From Neurospora tetraspora (Eukaryota > Ascomycota > Sordariomycetes > Sordariales > Sordariaceae), in the NCBI RefSeq assembly GCF_033439725.1, contig NW_026944385.1:186001-250000 (forward strand): a stretch of 64,000 bases of DNA, written 5' to 3'. The notes beneath the pieces were generated by a model. That model had not been told where the DNA came from and ran no database searches. It saw nothing but the letters and a program-made list of their open reading frames with translations. Numbering within the stretch: the stretch's first letter is position 1; each line of letters starts with the position of its first letter. Shown piece by piece: positions 53,942 through 63,489 of this stretch. The position numbers and the translations under genes were made by a program.

Positions 53942-55019
53942 TAATATAGCTCGTCAGCTCGCTCTGCTGTCCGCTCGGGAACTGACAATGACTATGTCCG
54001 CCCACCAGCGAAAAGCCCATATAATTCGGCACCCCATACGCCTTATAGATCAGCCGACCAGCCTGCATGCACGCCGTCGTCGACACGGGACCCAACCAGT
54101 CGATATCGTTCTCAAACGCAATCAACCCGCGCGGCACCGTCAGCGCCGCCAGCATGTGGTGGTCGGCGGGGATGTTGGTCACCTGCCGCGTGTACGAGTT
54201 GAAGGTGGGCGAGAACCACACGTTTTCGGTGACGATTTGGGAAGCGGTCTGGATGTTTTTGCCCGCGGATTTCTCGCTGTCGCTGATGCGCCAGCAGGCG
54301 GCGCCGCCCGAGCCGGATTCTTGCGGGATCGTCAGGGCGATGCGGTCGACGAGGGCTCCCGCGAGGAAGGCGCCCTTGCCGTTGCGGCTGCAACCGGTGA
54401 CGCCCAGGCGCTTGGGGTCGATGCCCGAGGAGGATTGGACTTGTTCGAGAGCGTCGACGAGTCGGTCCACGCCCCATGCCCAGGCCGTCAAGGCGCCGGC
54501 CGAGTGCGAGCTGCCGAATAAGGTGTAGAACTTGCCCTTGCCGCGCGAGGAGCCGCCGGATTGCTGGGCGAAGTCGTCGTTGGGGAAGGTGATGGTGGCC
54601 ACGGTGCTGGGGATCGGGATGGAGCTGCCGCCGATGCTGATGATGGCTGGGAAGGGACCGCTGCCGGAGGAGGGCTTCTTGATGGAGGCTGAGAAAGACA
54701 CGGTCTGGCTGCCGACGGTGATGCGCACGGTTAGGGTGTTGCCCGAGAGGGAACCCTCAACCTTGTCTGGCTTGCCGGGGTAGGTGCCGAGCTCGTATTG
54801 TTGGAGGATCTTGCTGATCTCGGCCTTGCGGCAGTCGAAGTCGGCTTTGGTCGTAATCTTTTGTCCGCCCGCGGTGGTGAAGGGGTCAGGGAGCTTGGAC
54901 ACGGCCGCGGTGGGATAGCTGCCGGCGACGGAGCATTGGCGCTCAAAGATTTGGGAGGCCGGGGCGGCGACGGCGAAGGCCGCGCTGGCGAGCAAGAGGG
55001 CGGAGCTAAGGTGGACCAT
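53835..55019 (-). CDS. Glucuronoyl esterase (CE15), secreted
   Basis: An intronless 394-residue protein begins with a signal peptide (MVHLSSALLLASAAFAVAAP), followed by a likely dibasic-free pro-segment to IFERQ. There is no cellulose-binding module. The alpha/beta-hydrolase catalytic residues are visible: Ser211 in GCSRNGKG, Glu234 in IPQESGSGG and His344 in GGHSHCQFP. The spacing 211-234-344 equals that of the characterised Cip2 enzyme (S278, E301, H411). The enzyme cleaves ester bonds between lignin alcohols and 4-O-methyl-glucuronic acid of xylan. I recall a characterised N. crassa enzyme of this kind from the same gene region. It is head-to-head with an AA9-type gene, suggesting shared induction on plant biomass. 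Confidence 0.95.
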   Translation of the reverse strand: MVHLSSALLLASAAFAVAAPASQIFERQCSVAGSYPTAAVSKLPDPFTTAGGQKITTKADFDCRKAEISKILQQYELGTYPGKPDKVEGSLSGNTLTVRITVGSQTVSFSASIKKPSSGSGPFPAIISIGGSSIPIPSTVATITFPNDDFAQQSGGSSRGKGKFYTLFGSSHSAGALTAWAWGVDRLVDALEQVQSSSGIDPKRLGVTGCSRNGKGAFLAGALVDRIALTIPQESGSGGAACWRISDSEKSAGKNIQTASQIVTENVWFSPTFNSYTRQVTNIPADHHMLAALTVPRGLIAFENDIDWLGPVSTTACMQAGRLIYKAYGVPNYMGFSLVGGHSHCQFPSGQQSELTSYINYFLLNSGTAPGAVERSSAKVDLRSWAPWDVPTLS

Positions 55020-56405
55020 GATGACTGCTTGATGAGGTGTGCAGGTGGGAGACGAGTGTTTCCGACTTCACTCCCGTCTTATATGTTTTTTTTTCATCTG
55101 CCGAGGCCATCAAGTCAGGAGACGGTAAAGTTAGAGGTACCGTGTTCCTGGGCGAAATCCTTCGGATGCACTTTCTTGCCCGAACCATAGCCATCCGGCC
55201 AAGCCATGGTAATTCGCCTCATTGGCAGCTCAGTGATACCTTGGCTATACTTGTGCTAGCCATGAGTGTTGCGTCAAGTTCAAGCAGTCCCTTCAAGCAA
55301 GCGCTTGACATTGCCATGAAAAGATTTGTCTTGGCACTATGGATGAGAACAAGTGCGTGGAGGCGATTCGCATGATGGCCAGGCGTGTGATCTCAATGTC
55401 AAAGTAGGCTAATATGGCTATTTGGCATGGCATGGGAGATCAAACGTTATGTTATTCTTCCCCGGATGCCAGATTCGACCCCCGATTCGTGCCGGCTGTT
55501 CTACTGCCGAATGCAGGCACGGCTTTACCAGGCCCGATTTGGCTTGATACAGCCCGGGGAAATGGATGGTAGTTCCAAGAGGCTCAGTCTGAAGCTTTTC
55601 TCCCACTGCTTTTAGGAACTTGTTTTTGTTGTTCCATGACAAGTTCCAGAGCAGACACCAACAAACGGTGTTCACACGAGTAGATGATCACAGGCCGAGA
55701 ATGGGATGCCTTCCCCAGTGACGTTGGCCAAAGCGAACCACCAAGGCTGTCCGGCAAAGCTCCCTCCCTTGTCTCATGGCTTTCTGCCGGAGGGTTGCAA
55801 TTCGTCCACAAGTACCGAAGAGGCTGAAAAGATCATAGCAAGCAGGTCCTTCAATGCCACATGGCAAACCGGGAGTATGTCGATCTCAGATGTCCATGTT
55901 CTGCCTTGGATGTTCGTCGCCATTCACCATCTGAATCTTCACCAATAATGAATGTTCACTAGAAGCTAATCAATGTTTCATATCGCTCATAGGCTAGTGT
56001 ACACCCGCCTGCCGGGCATCGTTCATCTACATAAATCATCTGCAAACCACTCAGGCATTAAGAACACGTGGAAGGTCAAATTGCATTCACTCCCAAGCCT
56101 GGAAACTGCTACGTTTCAAGAAAACCAGTGCTCACATTGGTGGATAATCTACTACCTCCTTAACCACCACCCGGCAACTTCTCATTTGCCCCTTTCCATA
56201 TCTGGTACCCAGTTGGATCTATCATTCCGGGTCGGCACCTGATCAAAGGTGCTCTCGGCTGTAATTACTTTCCCACGGCAGCCGTAGTATGCGGGCATCA
56301 CCAAACCTTGGTCGTTAGATCCTACCTACCGAAACAAAAGCCAAGACAATCCCGATATCTTTGATGTCACTTTCTCGCACATACCTAGTTATCCGTTCAC
56401 AAATC
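55020..56405. promoter_or_regulatory. Divergent promoter region, CE15 / AA9 genes
   Basis: A 1.39-kb region lies between two head-to-head secreted plant-wall enzymes. A GGCTAA (55407-55412) is a candidate XLR-1/XlnR-type half site. No clean CGGN5CCG-type site was found by eye. No other gene is convincing. Confidence 0.5.
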
Positions 56406-57819
56406 ATGCCCGACATGATACCGCTTCTCTTAGCAGCCCTCTTGGCGACGCGGTTCTCCGGGCCGGCCCTCGTCTCGGCCCACGGCGGACTGGCTAACTA
56501 CACCGTCGGTGATGTTTGGTATCCGGGGTAAGCATTTCACCATGGCCGGCTCCCTGCCAAAAATTCCGTCCGGCCGTTTTCTTTCCGACCCTTGTGTCCC
56601 TTCCCTCTTCCATTTTCACCGGACCTCCCCTCCGGCTTTTCCCTACCCTCATCTCCCCTTCCCTCCTCTCCCACATTCAGCTCCCCCAAGCCTTCTCATA
56701 TCACTAACCTTTGCTCCCAAGCTACGACCCAAACTCCCCTCTCGGCCCTCTCCAACTCTCCCAAATCGGCATCCCCCAACGCTCCTACTCCTCCATCGAC
56801 CCGCTCTTCTCCCCCACCTCCCCCTTTTTGGCATGCAACACCCCCGGCCTCTCTCCCCCCAACTCTCCCCAGCATTACATCTCTCTCGCCCCCGGCTCCA
56901 AGCTCACAGCCATCTACTACTACTGGCTGCACCCCGTCGGTCCCATGTCGGTGTGGTTATCCGCTCCCTGCCCAAACGACGACTGTACGGCTGTCAAGTT
57001 AGAGGAGGTGAGGTGGTTCAAGATCTGGGAGGCAGGGTTGTTAAGTGGGCCGAATCTGGCTGAGGGAATGTGGTTTCAGAAGCAGTTTCAGAACATAAAG
57101 TGGGATGGGGACGCATATGGGGAGAATCGGTGGGAGGTGGTGATTCCAAGGGGGGTGAAAGAGGGGAGGTATATTGTTCGACATGAGATTTTGAGCTTGC
57201 ATGTGGCGGGGAGGCCGCAGTGGTATGTTGAGTGTGGGCATTTGGATTTGAGGAGGGGGACAACAAAAGGGGAGAGGGTGAAGGTTGGGGGAGGGAAAGG
57301 GGAGGTGGGTATAAAGGGGGAGGAAGAGGGAGAGGGAGAAGGAGAAGGAGAAGGAGAAGGAGTGTTGCCGCCGGAGGAGTATTGGGTTAGGTTTCCGGGG
57401 GCTTATAGGGAGGATGGTGAGTTTCTTTTCGTTGTTTCTGGGAGACGGTTGGAGGACGGGGGTCAAGGGGTGACAATAAAGGGTGACTGACGAGGTGTTG
57501 ACAGATCCGGATATCTTCATTGATGTGTACTCGGAGGAGAATGCGAATAGGACGGTGAGTGGTGAATTCTTTATAGCTGGTATCACCGAAACCGTCGGTG
57601 AAGCTGACCCAGATATCGAATGAACAGGAATACATTGTCCCCGGACCGAGGATATGGCCTGGGTATGTCTTTCCAATACTCAGTACCTTTGTTCTACCGC
57701 TTGAACCTGGTCCTGAACAGAGAGCTGACAATAACATGACTGGCAGGTTCACGGACATAATCCTACCCGCTATAGCCCAATCCAGCCCAGCTTCCGAGTT
57801 GAATATGCAGTATCTTTAA
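56406..57819 (+). CDS. Divergent AA9 lytic polysaccharide monooxygenase (five exons)
   Basis: Exons 56406-56527, 56722-57416, 57505-57554, 57628-57662 and 57747-57819 give 324 residues. All junctions are GT-AG and the frame closes. A signal peptide (to VSA, residue 25) leaves His26 as the mature N-terminus, the first histidine-brace residue (HGGLANYTVGDVWYPGY). The second brace His is in YYYWLHPVGPMSVWLS, and the axial-Tyr region is PQWYVECGHL. A typical AA9 stretch is ACNTPG, and the end has the family-like YIVPGPRIW. Disulphide candidates are Cys in SAPCPNDDC and ACNTPG/VEC. An unusual inserted Lys/Glu/Gly stretch with an EGEGEGEG repeat (57320-57365) precedes the C-terminal part. AA9 enzymes oxidatively cleave cellulose or hemicellulose. 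Regioselectivity cannot be told. An alternative start is the ATG at 56415. Confidence 0.78.
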
Positions 57820-58607
57820 TTCCAATAAATGCGAGCTGTAAGTAAGACCAAGTCCGAGTCCATAGAGGCAGCTCGTAATACTGGTAAGGTAAATAGAATT
57901 TGTCAGCAAAACCAGCTGAGCTTATCAGGGCTGAATCATCGTGGACAAACGCGTGTTGGTGGTCCATTTCGGGCTGTTGGTCGGGACCGAGGTTCGTCCT
58001 CGTGGAACGGCATATTGGAGCGCTAAACCCCGTTAAGCTTATTATGGTTGGTGGACACAATGGGTTAGGGGTATTTGTTAGTGGATAAGCCTAAAACGTG
58101 CTGTGATTGGCACATCTGATAACTGATGTCAATTTGTGGGCCTAATGCGCGACCTCTCATCTTGATAAAGGTTGCTCGGGACCGACTTCCTTTTTTCGTT
58201 TTTCTCGTCCAACGTTGGCTCTCACTTTTGGACGCCGGTATTGGACTTTCCCGTGTTTTGTGCGACATTGGAAGGCGGAATTGGCAAGGGAGCGATAACG
58301 AGCTACCAAGTAAACAAAGGCGATAACCGATAAGAGCTATCTGCGGCTGTCTCCCTCCCTTCCTCTTCTTCCTCGCGACCACCACGTGCGACCTCACGAT
58401 CTCGCATTTTTGGTCAACAAACGGCGGATATTACACTTCTAGCTTTCAGTTCGCTAGCTATCACCTTAGCATCTGTCCATCCACGAAACCAATATTAATC
58501 CAGCATCAGGCGCCCACCCCCTCGACGTCGTGCCATCAGCTCCTCCAACCTCACCTCTTCAACGCGCCATACCACCCAACTTGACCACAACAATACCAAC
58601 CCCAAAG
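57820..58607. other. Intergenic, upstream of AIF-like gene
   Basis: Promoter/leader of the oxidoreductase gene. It contains CGATAAC at 58293 and 58321 and CGATAAG at 58328, close to the start region. No gene is seen. Confidence 0.55.
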
Positions 58608-60044
58608 ATGGCGTCCACCGAACCGCAATCAGCATTCGCTGACAATACTGCCCCGGCTCCCACCACCACGTCCACACCCCTCCCAACCACCATCGTGATC
58701 CTCGGCGGCAACCTCGCCGGCCTGGGCGTGCTACACACCCTCGCCCGACACACCATCCCCGCCCTCCAGCGCATCCCCTCTCAACCCTCTCTTCCGCAAT
58801 ACAAAATCACCCTGATAACCCCCAACAGCCACTTCTTCTTCAAGCCCGCCTCTCCTCGCGCCTTGATCCAACCCGATCTCTTGCCAGGAGGAGAAGCAAA
58901 GGTGTTCAGGGATTTGTCCGACTCCGTGAAGCAATATGGGGAACTGGTGACGGTAGTGAAAGCATTTGCCACCGATGTGGACACGGCGAAGAAGGAGGTC
59001 AAGATCAAGCATGTGGACACGAATTTCTCAGGCGACGGGATGTTGGTTCCTCCCGAATCAGAAGGAACCCCAACGGTCCGGTACGATATTCTGATAATCG
59101 CCACGGGCACCAAAGCGCGCTCGGCGTTGTGGACCATGCCTGGTCCGGGAACGGAGGGGTTGCGGGCGGCGGAAGATGCCACCAAGCGCGAGTGGGAAGG
59201 GATTAGGACCAAGTTGAAGAACTTGCAGGCCGACACGCACCCGCATCACTCAGTCCTGATTGCAGGCGGCGGACCGGTGGGCGTTGAGACCGCTGGAGAA
59301 ATTGCCTCCCTACTAAAAGCGCAGGGAAAAACGGAGGGTGTCACCATCACTCTCCTCTCCGGCTCCGACCGTCTTCTCAATCGCAACTGCAACGAGAGCT
59401 TGGGGCGCAAAGCAGAGGCCTACCTCAAGAAAAACTTTGGCTCTTTGGTGGAAGTGAGCCACGGCGTCAAGGTCGTTTCCGTGTCCGATTCTGTTTCGGG
59501 AGAAGGAGAGCAGACAGAGACCACGGTGGAACTCAGCGACGGCACCACCCGTGCCGTAGGCTTGTACATCGACGCCACGGGCGGTTCGGGAAACGCCGAC
59601 GACTTTCTGCCCAAAACCTGGCTGGACGCTTCTTCTCGCGTAACCACCAAAGACGCCTTCTTCCGCGTGCGCGGTTCTTCGGAAAACGATCCCCAAGCGG
59701 ACGGCATCTACGCCGTAGGCGACGTCGTCTCCGGAAGCGATAACACACTCATCTCAACGAACTTCCAAGTCCCCGTCGTCTGCTCCAGCATTGGGGCCGA
59801 CCTCGCTGCGAAAATCCTAGGCCCTGACGGCCAGGAGAACGGCATGAAGCTGCCAGCCCCCCTAAAGCAAAAGACATTCAAGAACAAGATGGCCGGAACA
59901 CTGTTGGTCCCCATCGGCCCCGGTGGAGGTGTCGGGCAGGTTGTGGGGTGGGGGGTGCCGAGCTTTTTGGTGAAAGTTGCCAAGGCGAAGGGGTTCTTGG
60001 TTGATATGGCTGAGCCGGCTGTTACGGGGAGTCAGTGGAAGTAG
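58608..60044 (+). CDS. AIF/AMID-type FAD-dependent NAD(P)H oxidoreductase
   Basis: An intronless 478-residue protein starts at MASTEPQSAFADN; the ATG has an AAAGATGG context, and the frame above it has no better start. The FAD-binding Rossmann motif is ILGGNLAGLG (31-40), the NAD(P)H-binding motif LIAGGGPVGVE is near residue 218, and the second FAD site is IYAVGDV near 366. The order and length match the AIFM2/AMID (FSP1) group of the pyridine nucleotide-disulphide oxidoreductases, without the redox-active CxxxxC of the reductases. Members act as NAD(P)H:quinone reductases, on membranes or in cytosol, and some affect cell death. No membrane anchor or clear targeting signal is obvious; the N-terminus is Ala/Pro/Thr-rich. 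Confidence 0.88.
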   Translation: MASTEPQSAFADNTAPAPTTTSTPLPTTIVILGGNLAGLGVLHTLARHTIPALQRIPSQPSLPQYKITLITPNSHFFFKPASPRALIQPDLLPGGEAKVFRDLSDSVKQYGELVTVVKAFATDVDTAKKEVKIKHVDTNFSGDGMLVPPESEGTPTVRYDILIIATGTKARSALWTMPGPGTEGLRAAEDATKREWEGIRTKLKNLQADTHPHHSVLIAGGGPVGVETAGEIASLLKAQGKTEGVTITLLSGSDRLLNRNCNESLGRKAEAYLKKNFGSLVEVSHGVKVVSVSDSVSGEGEQTETTVELSDGTTRAVGLYIDATGGSGNADDFLPKTWLDASSRVTTKDAFFRVRGSSENDPQADGIYAVGDVVSGSDNTLISTNFQVPVVCSSIGADLAAKILGPDGQENGMKLPAPLKQKTFKNKMAGTLLVPIGPGGGVGQVVGWGVPSFLVKVAKAKGFLVDMAEPAVTGSQWK

Positions 60045-61406
60045 GAGTTTCAGACTTGGGAGAATTTGGCGGAGTGGGGGGTGGGGAGGTGGGTGCAGGG
60101 GGCGGTGATGTTGGGTAGGGGGAGGAGGTAATGACGAGAGTCGTGAATAAGGGGATGATGGGATGGTGGGAGTAATGGTGCTGGATGGTAGATGATTGAA
60201 GGTGGATGGTAATGGTTAGAGAGAACAAGTAGAGGTAATGATGGGGAGGCGTGGATAAATAGACGGGAGTAAAGAATGGTGGGAGTAATGGATATCGACA
60301 GGTTATGACGGACGACAGGAATATTTTAGGTTACGACCAGATGGCAGAGCAAACACTCGAAGCACAGCACGCGAGGAACAGCGATACACCACTCAGCAAC
60401 TACGCTACGTGATCATTGCTATACAAGCTAATAATACACTCCTTCAAAAATAATCGGAGTGATCGTTCATGAGAATTGTCACCGGTCCCGATGAGTACGC
60501 AGTAGGCAGTAAGCAGCTAAAAGACCGGTTTCTTCTCTTGCCTATGTTCCCATGAATGCATGGAATCGATGGACATCCACGAGCTGGCTTCCAACAACAG
60601 CAACGAGAACAAAAATAACAACAACCCACGTACCGGGATCTTGGGTTGCTTCCTGCGGAGGCGGGAATTAGCCTGTATGTACTTAATCTACTCGTTCGCA
60701 TGTAAGTCGTGCGCTTGATGAGGTGAAGCGTAGTACCTACCTTACTACCAAAATATTATCAGAGTGGCCTACCAACAAATCCGACTTACTGTTAGATTGA
60801 CTGAGGTCTGGATTGCTACCATAGACCCCCGGTTCTCACATGTCAACCAGAAAAGAAGAGAGTGAGTTGGCAACCTGCCAAGAATTAAAAAACATGAATT
60901 GCTCGTGCGAGAACCAGATGTTCGGCGGACCCGGTCGGTCCTAGACTGGACCATTCACTTACGAGTCTTACATCCACCTTCCTTTGCGGGTCTCATAACG
61001 CTCATTCCACCTACTTGGCAATGCCCTCGTGCTTCTAGAAGCGTCGTAGATGTCTTCTACTCAAAAGACCGGCACCTGTCCTCGGCAAGTGGCATGTTAC
61101 ACCTCGCTTATACCCTCGATATTGCGGCTAAACACTGACAGCAACTCCATGACGACGGTGGTCCTACCGCTACCACAAAAATAGCAGCGTGGTACCTTAT
61201 GCTTCGTCACTCATGTCGACGGCGGCCTCCTTCCTGTGTGTTAAAGATGGATATAACTTCTTCCCAGCCATGCGAAACCGTTCCCTCTACCCTACCTCCA
61301 ATACCAGTACCTTAGTGATCACGGTATTTCCACTCACCACTGAACCCAACGAGCCAACCCAAGCGACACTACGAGACCTCCTACAACTAAGCAAGAAAGG
61401 CAAAAA
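60045..61406. other. Intergenic, AIF-like gene to small secreted protein
   Basis: The first 200 bases are G-rich with GGTGGGAGTAATG-like near-repeats (about 60164 and 60279). The remainder shows no gene. The last 100 bases form the leader of the secreted protein gene. Confidence 0.55.
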
Positions 61407-61966
61407 ATGAAGCTCACCACCTCCCTCCTCCTCATCCTCTCCCTCGCAACCGGCTACGGCACCGCCCCGGTCCTCGCCCAAGTCTGCGAATGGTACCTCA
61501 ACCCCGACGATTGCATCTGCATGCTCTCAACCGATGGCTCTCTTCTCCGCACCCAAACCGCCTCCTGCTGCAAAAGACTAGGTTACAAAACAATGAACAG
61601 TGTATGCTTATGTTTCCCCTACCGTTTCTCCCTACCGTTACCCATACCCATACCCCTTTCCCTACCCCTTTCCCTACCCCTTTCCCTACCTCTCTCTACC
61701 TCTCTCTACCTCTCTCTACTTCTCTCTACCTCTCTCTACCTTCCCACGTTCATTCGTTCCCATTGAACCTTGACCTTGACACATTCGCCATCGGATGTCT
61801 TGGTCATTCATGGTTTAATGAATGAATGAATGCTGGCTGACCAGAGGACTGACGGGATATCCAACCAACACAACAGATCTGTGGTGTCGACCGTAGGAAT
61901 AAGCAACTCTTCAAAGATTGTTGCAAGGGTTTAAATCAGGAGAGTGTTATTGGGCATTGTCGCTAG
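61407..61966 (+). CDS. Small secreted cysteine-rich protein (two exons)
   Basis: Exons 61407-61601 and 61877-61966 give 94 residues. A signal peptide (MKLTTSLLLILSLATGYGTA, cleavage near VLAQ, residues 24-25) precedes a ~70-residue mature protein with nine cysteines, including two CC pairs (TASCCKRLG, FKDCCKGLN) and CEWYLNPDDCICM. The two exons each contribute a CC pair, and the join gives NSICGVDRRN without a frame change. Such proteins are often effectors, antimicrobial or surface proteins; I do not recognise the family. The nine-cysteine count leaves one unpaired or dimer-forming. The 275-nt intron is unusually long for this window and largely tandem repeat. Confidence 0.72.
61650..61740. 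repeat. Two adjacent tandem repeats inside an intron
   Basis: About three copies of CCCCTTTCCCTA (12 bp) are followed by five to six copies of TCTCTCTACC (10 bp), all pyrimidine on the plus strand. They lie within the intron of the secreted protein gene. Confidence 0.88.
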
Positions 61967-62700
61967 GGAGTACATAGAGATCTTTGAAAGGAACCGACAG
62001 CGGCGGTTAAGAAGTGGCAACGAGGAGATCAGGGGAAGGGAAAAGGAAGAGGAAGAGGAAGAGGAAGAGGAAGGCTTTGAGAAAGAAAGAGCCGAAAAAA
62101 GAGTGCTATGGCTGAGTAACGTACCTCTAGGAACATAACCTCAGACGTCAGACGTCAGAGCAAACCACCAAGTGTGTAGCGGTACTAATCCATTCCGAGT
62201 CAACTCTAAGCAAGTGTATAATATCTCCCGACTCCGGGACTGGCTGGTGGTGCCGAGAGAAAGTGAACACCTTGTCAAACATACTACATAGAGGTGCCCC
62301 TTCGTACCTCTACCTAGTAGGTATCTTCCCAAGCCAAATGTAAGGTACTAATAATCCGCTAATATCCCTCCTTCAATCGGTATCGTGTTTCTTTGCCTTC
62401 CTCCAGTCGTCAGTCATACCCATATACTTTTGGGTCGTAAGTGGCACCGGGTATCCGTGTGTATCAAATATCTTTTCCTTTTCGCTTGCTCATATTATCG
62501 CTTGCTCATGCGGTGTGTCGTATTTTCCCGCTTCTAGTTCTGCAGAAACGGAAAGAGAAAATTGAAAAAAAAAAAAAAAAAAAAAAAAAAAAGAAAACCA
62601 AACATCAAATGTTCATGACACGCTCTTGTCACCCATTCTTCTATTACATTTTCTTCCCTTTTATTCTTCCCTTATAACCTCGTCCCTCTTGTCTCCTACC
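61967..62700. other. Intergenic with poly(A) tract
   Basis: No gene is visible. GAGGAA repeats lie at about 62045-62072 and an uninterrupted A run of about 28 at 62564-62591. Confidence 0.55.
62564..62591. repeat. Poly(A) homopolymer, about 28 nt
   Basis: A long A run on the plus strand. There is no coding sequence next to it that would suggest a retroposed copy, and no target-site duplication is obvious. Confidence 0.85.
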
Positions 62701-63489
62701 ACTTGCCTCTTGCCTCTTGCCTCTTGCTTCTTGTCGCTTGCCTTTTGTCCGTGTCCTGCTAGTACCTTTCCCCGCTGCTTCATCGTATGGAGGGGGTGGG
62801 GATGACGGTGTTGTAGCCTCGGGGGATGGCGTTGCCTCGGAGGGGTGCCGGGGATTGCGGCGGCTGTGTTACGGGTAACAGCCTGAGAGGTTTCCGTTAC
62901 TGTCATGGTTGGGGATGCCTCTGGGTAGGTTTGCTGCCTCTGGAGGTGCTGCCGGCCACGGCCCAAGGGGGACCTGTTCGGGGCCTGGCTGGGGACCTGG
63001 AGGAAGTTTGACGCCTGTCAAGCAACAGATGATCCAACCAATTGCCCAACCGCCAAGATCCTAGAGCGGCCAGCTGAAAGCGAAGACAACGGTGAAGATG
63101 GACCAGAGAGTCAAAATCCGTCGTTGCCGCTCTGGAGGGATGGTTCGGCAGCTCAGACGTGTCTCCGATCCAATCCGTATAGAGTTTATCGGCTCTCTTC
63201 AGAAGTCGCACGAGACCGGCGACATACCACACCACAATAGCGGGCAGCCACATTCAGAATTGCCACAATTGGGTTGTTGAAGGTACCCGGTGTACCTCTA
63301 TCCCGGATTCCGGCGTTGGGGGGATGGCGCTGAGCGGGATGCCGAGCATGATGCCAAAGAAGATACTGTTGCATCATGTTAGAAAGGATTTGAAGAGGGG
63401 GGGGGGGGGAGTGGAGGGCAGAATGGGGAGCGAGAGACATACCCAAAACAAGAAACAAAATCACGTGATTCGTAGGGGATTGGAGCCAT
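62690..63489 (-). other. Possible multi-exon minus-strand membrane-protein gene, structure unresolved
   Basis: An ATG at 63489 (AACATGGCTCC) starts MAPIPYESRDFVSCFG and meets a GTATGT donor. A following acceptor (CAACAG) opens IFFGIMLGIPLSAIPPTPESGIE. Further down are hydrophobic WYVAGLVRLLKR (63215 region) and a C-terminal-like PSPEATTPSSPPPPYDEAAGKGT, which recalls the PPxY ends of fungal SNA2/PMP3-type proteins. These pieces are in different frames and I could not join them with credible introns. Treat this as a hint only. The remaining sequence to 64000 appears to be its leader and promoter. Confidence 0.25.
62703..62751. repeat. 7-bp tandem repeat, about 7 units
   Basis: The unit is TTGCCTC, degenerating rightwards (TTGCTTC, TTGTCGC, TTGCCTT). 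Confidence 0.85.

Noticed and set aside
54067-54528. 153-codon plus-strand frame in the glucuronoyl esterase gene
   Set aside because: Antisense to the catalytic region of a well-supported gene.
55427-55615. Possible tRNA-like segment (GGTTCGA-like ATTCGACCCCCGATTCG) in the CE15/AA9 promoter
   Set aside because: No acceptor stem or cloverleaf could be formed around it.
61650-61740. CCCTTTCCCTA repeats as interstitial telomere sequence
   Set aside because: The fungal telomere repeat is CCCTAA; these units differ and sit inside an intron.
62564-62591. Poly(A) run as the tail of a LINE or processed gene copy
   Set aside because: No coding similarity or target-site duplication lies next to it; a plain homopolymer is simpler.
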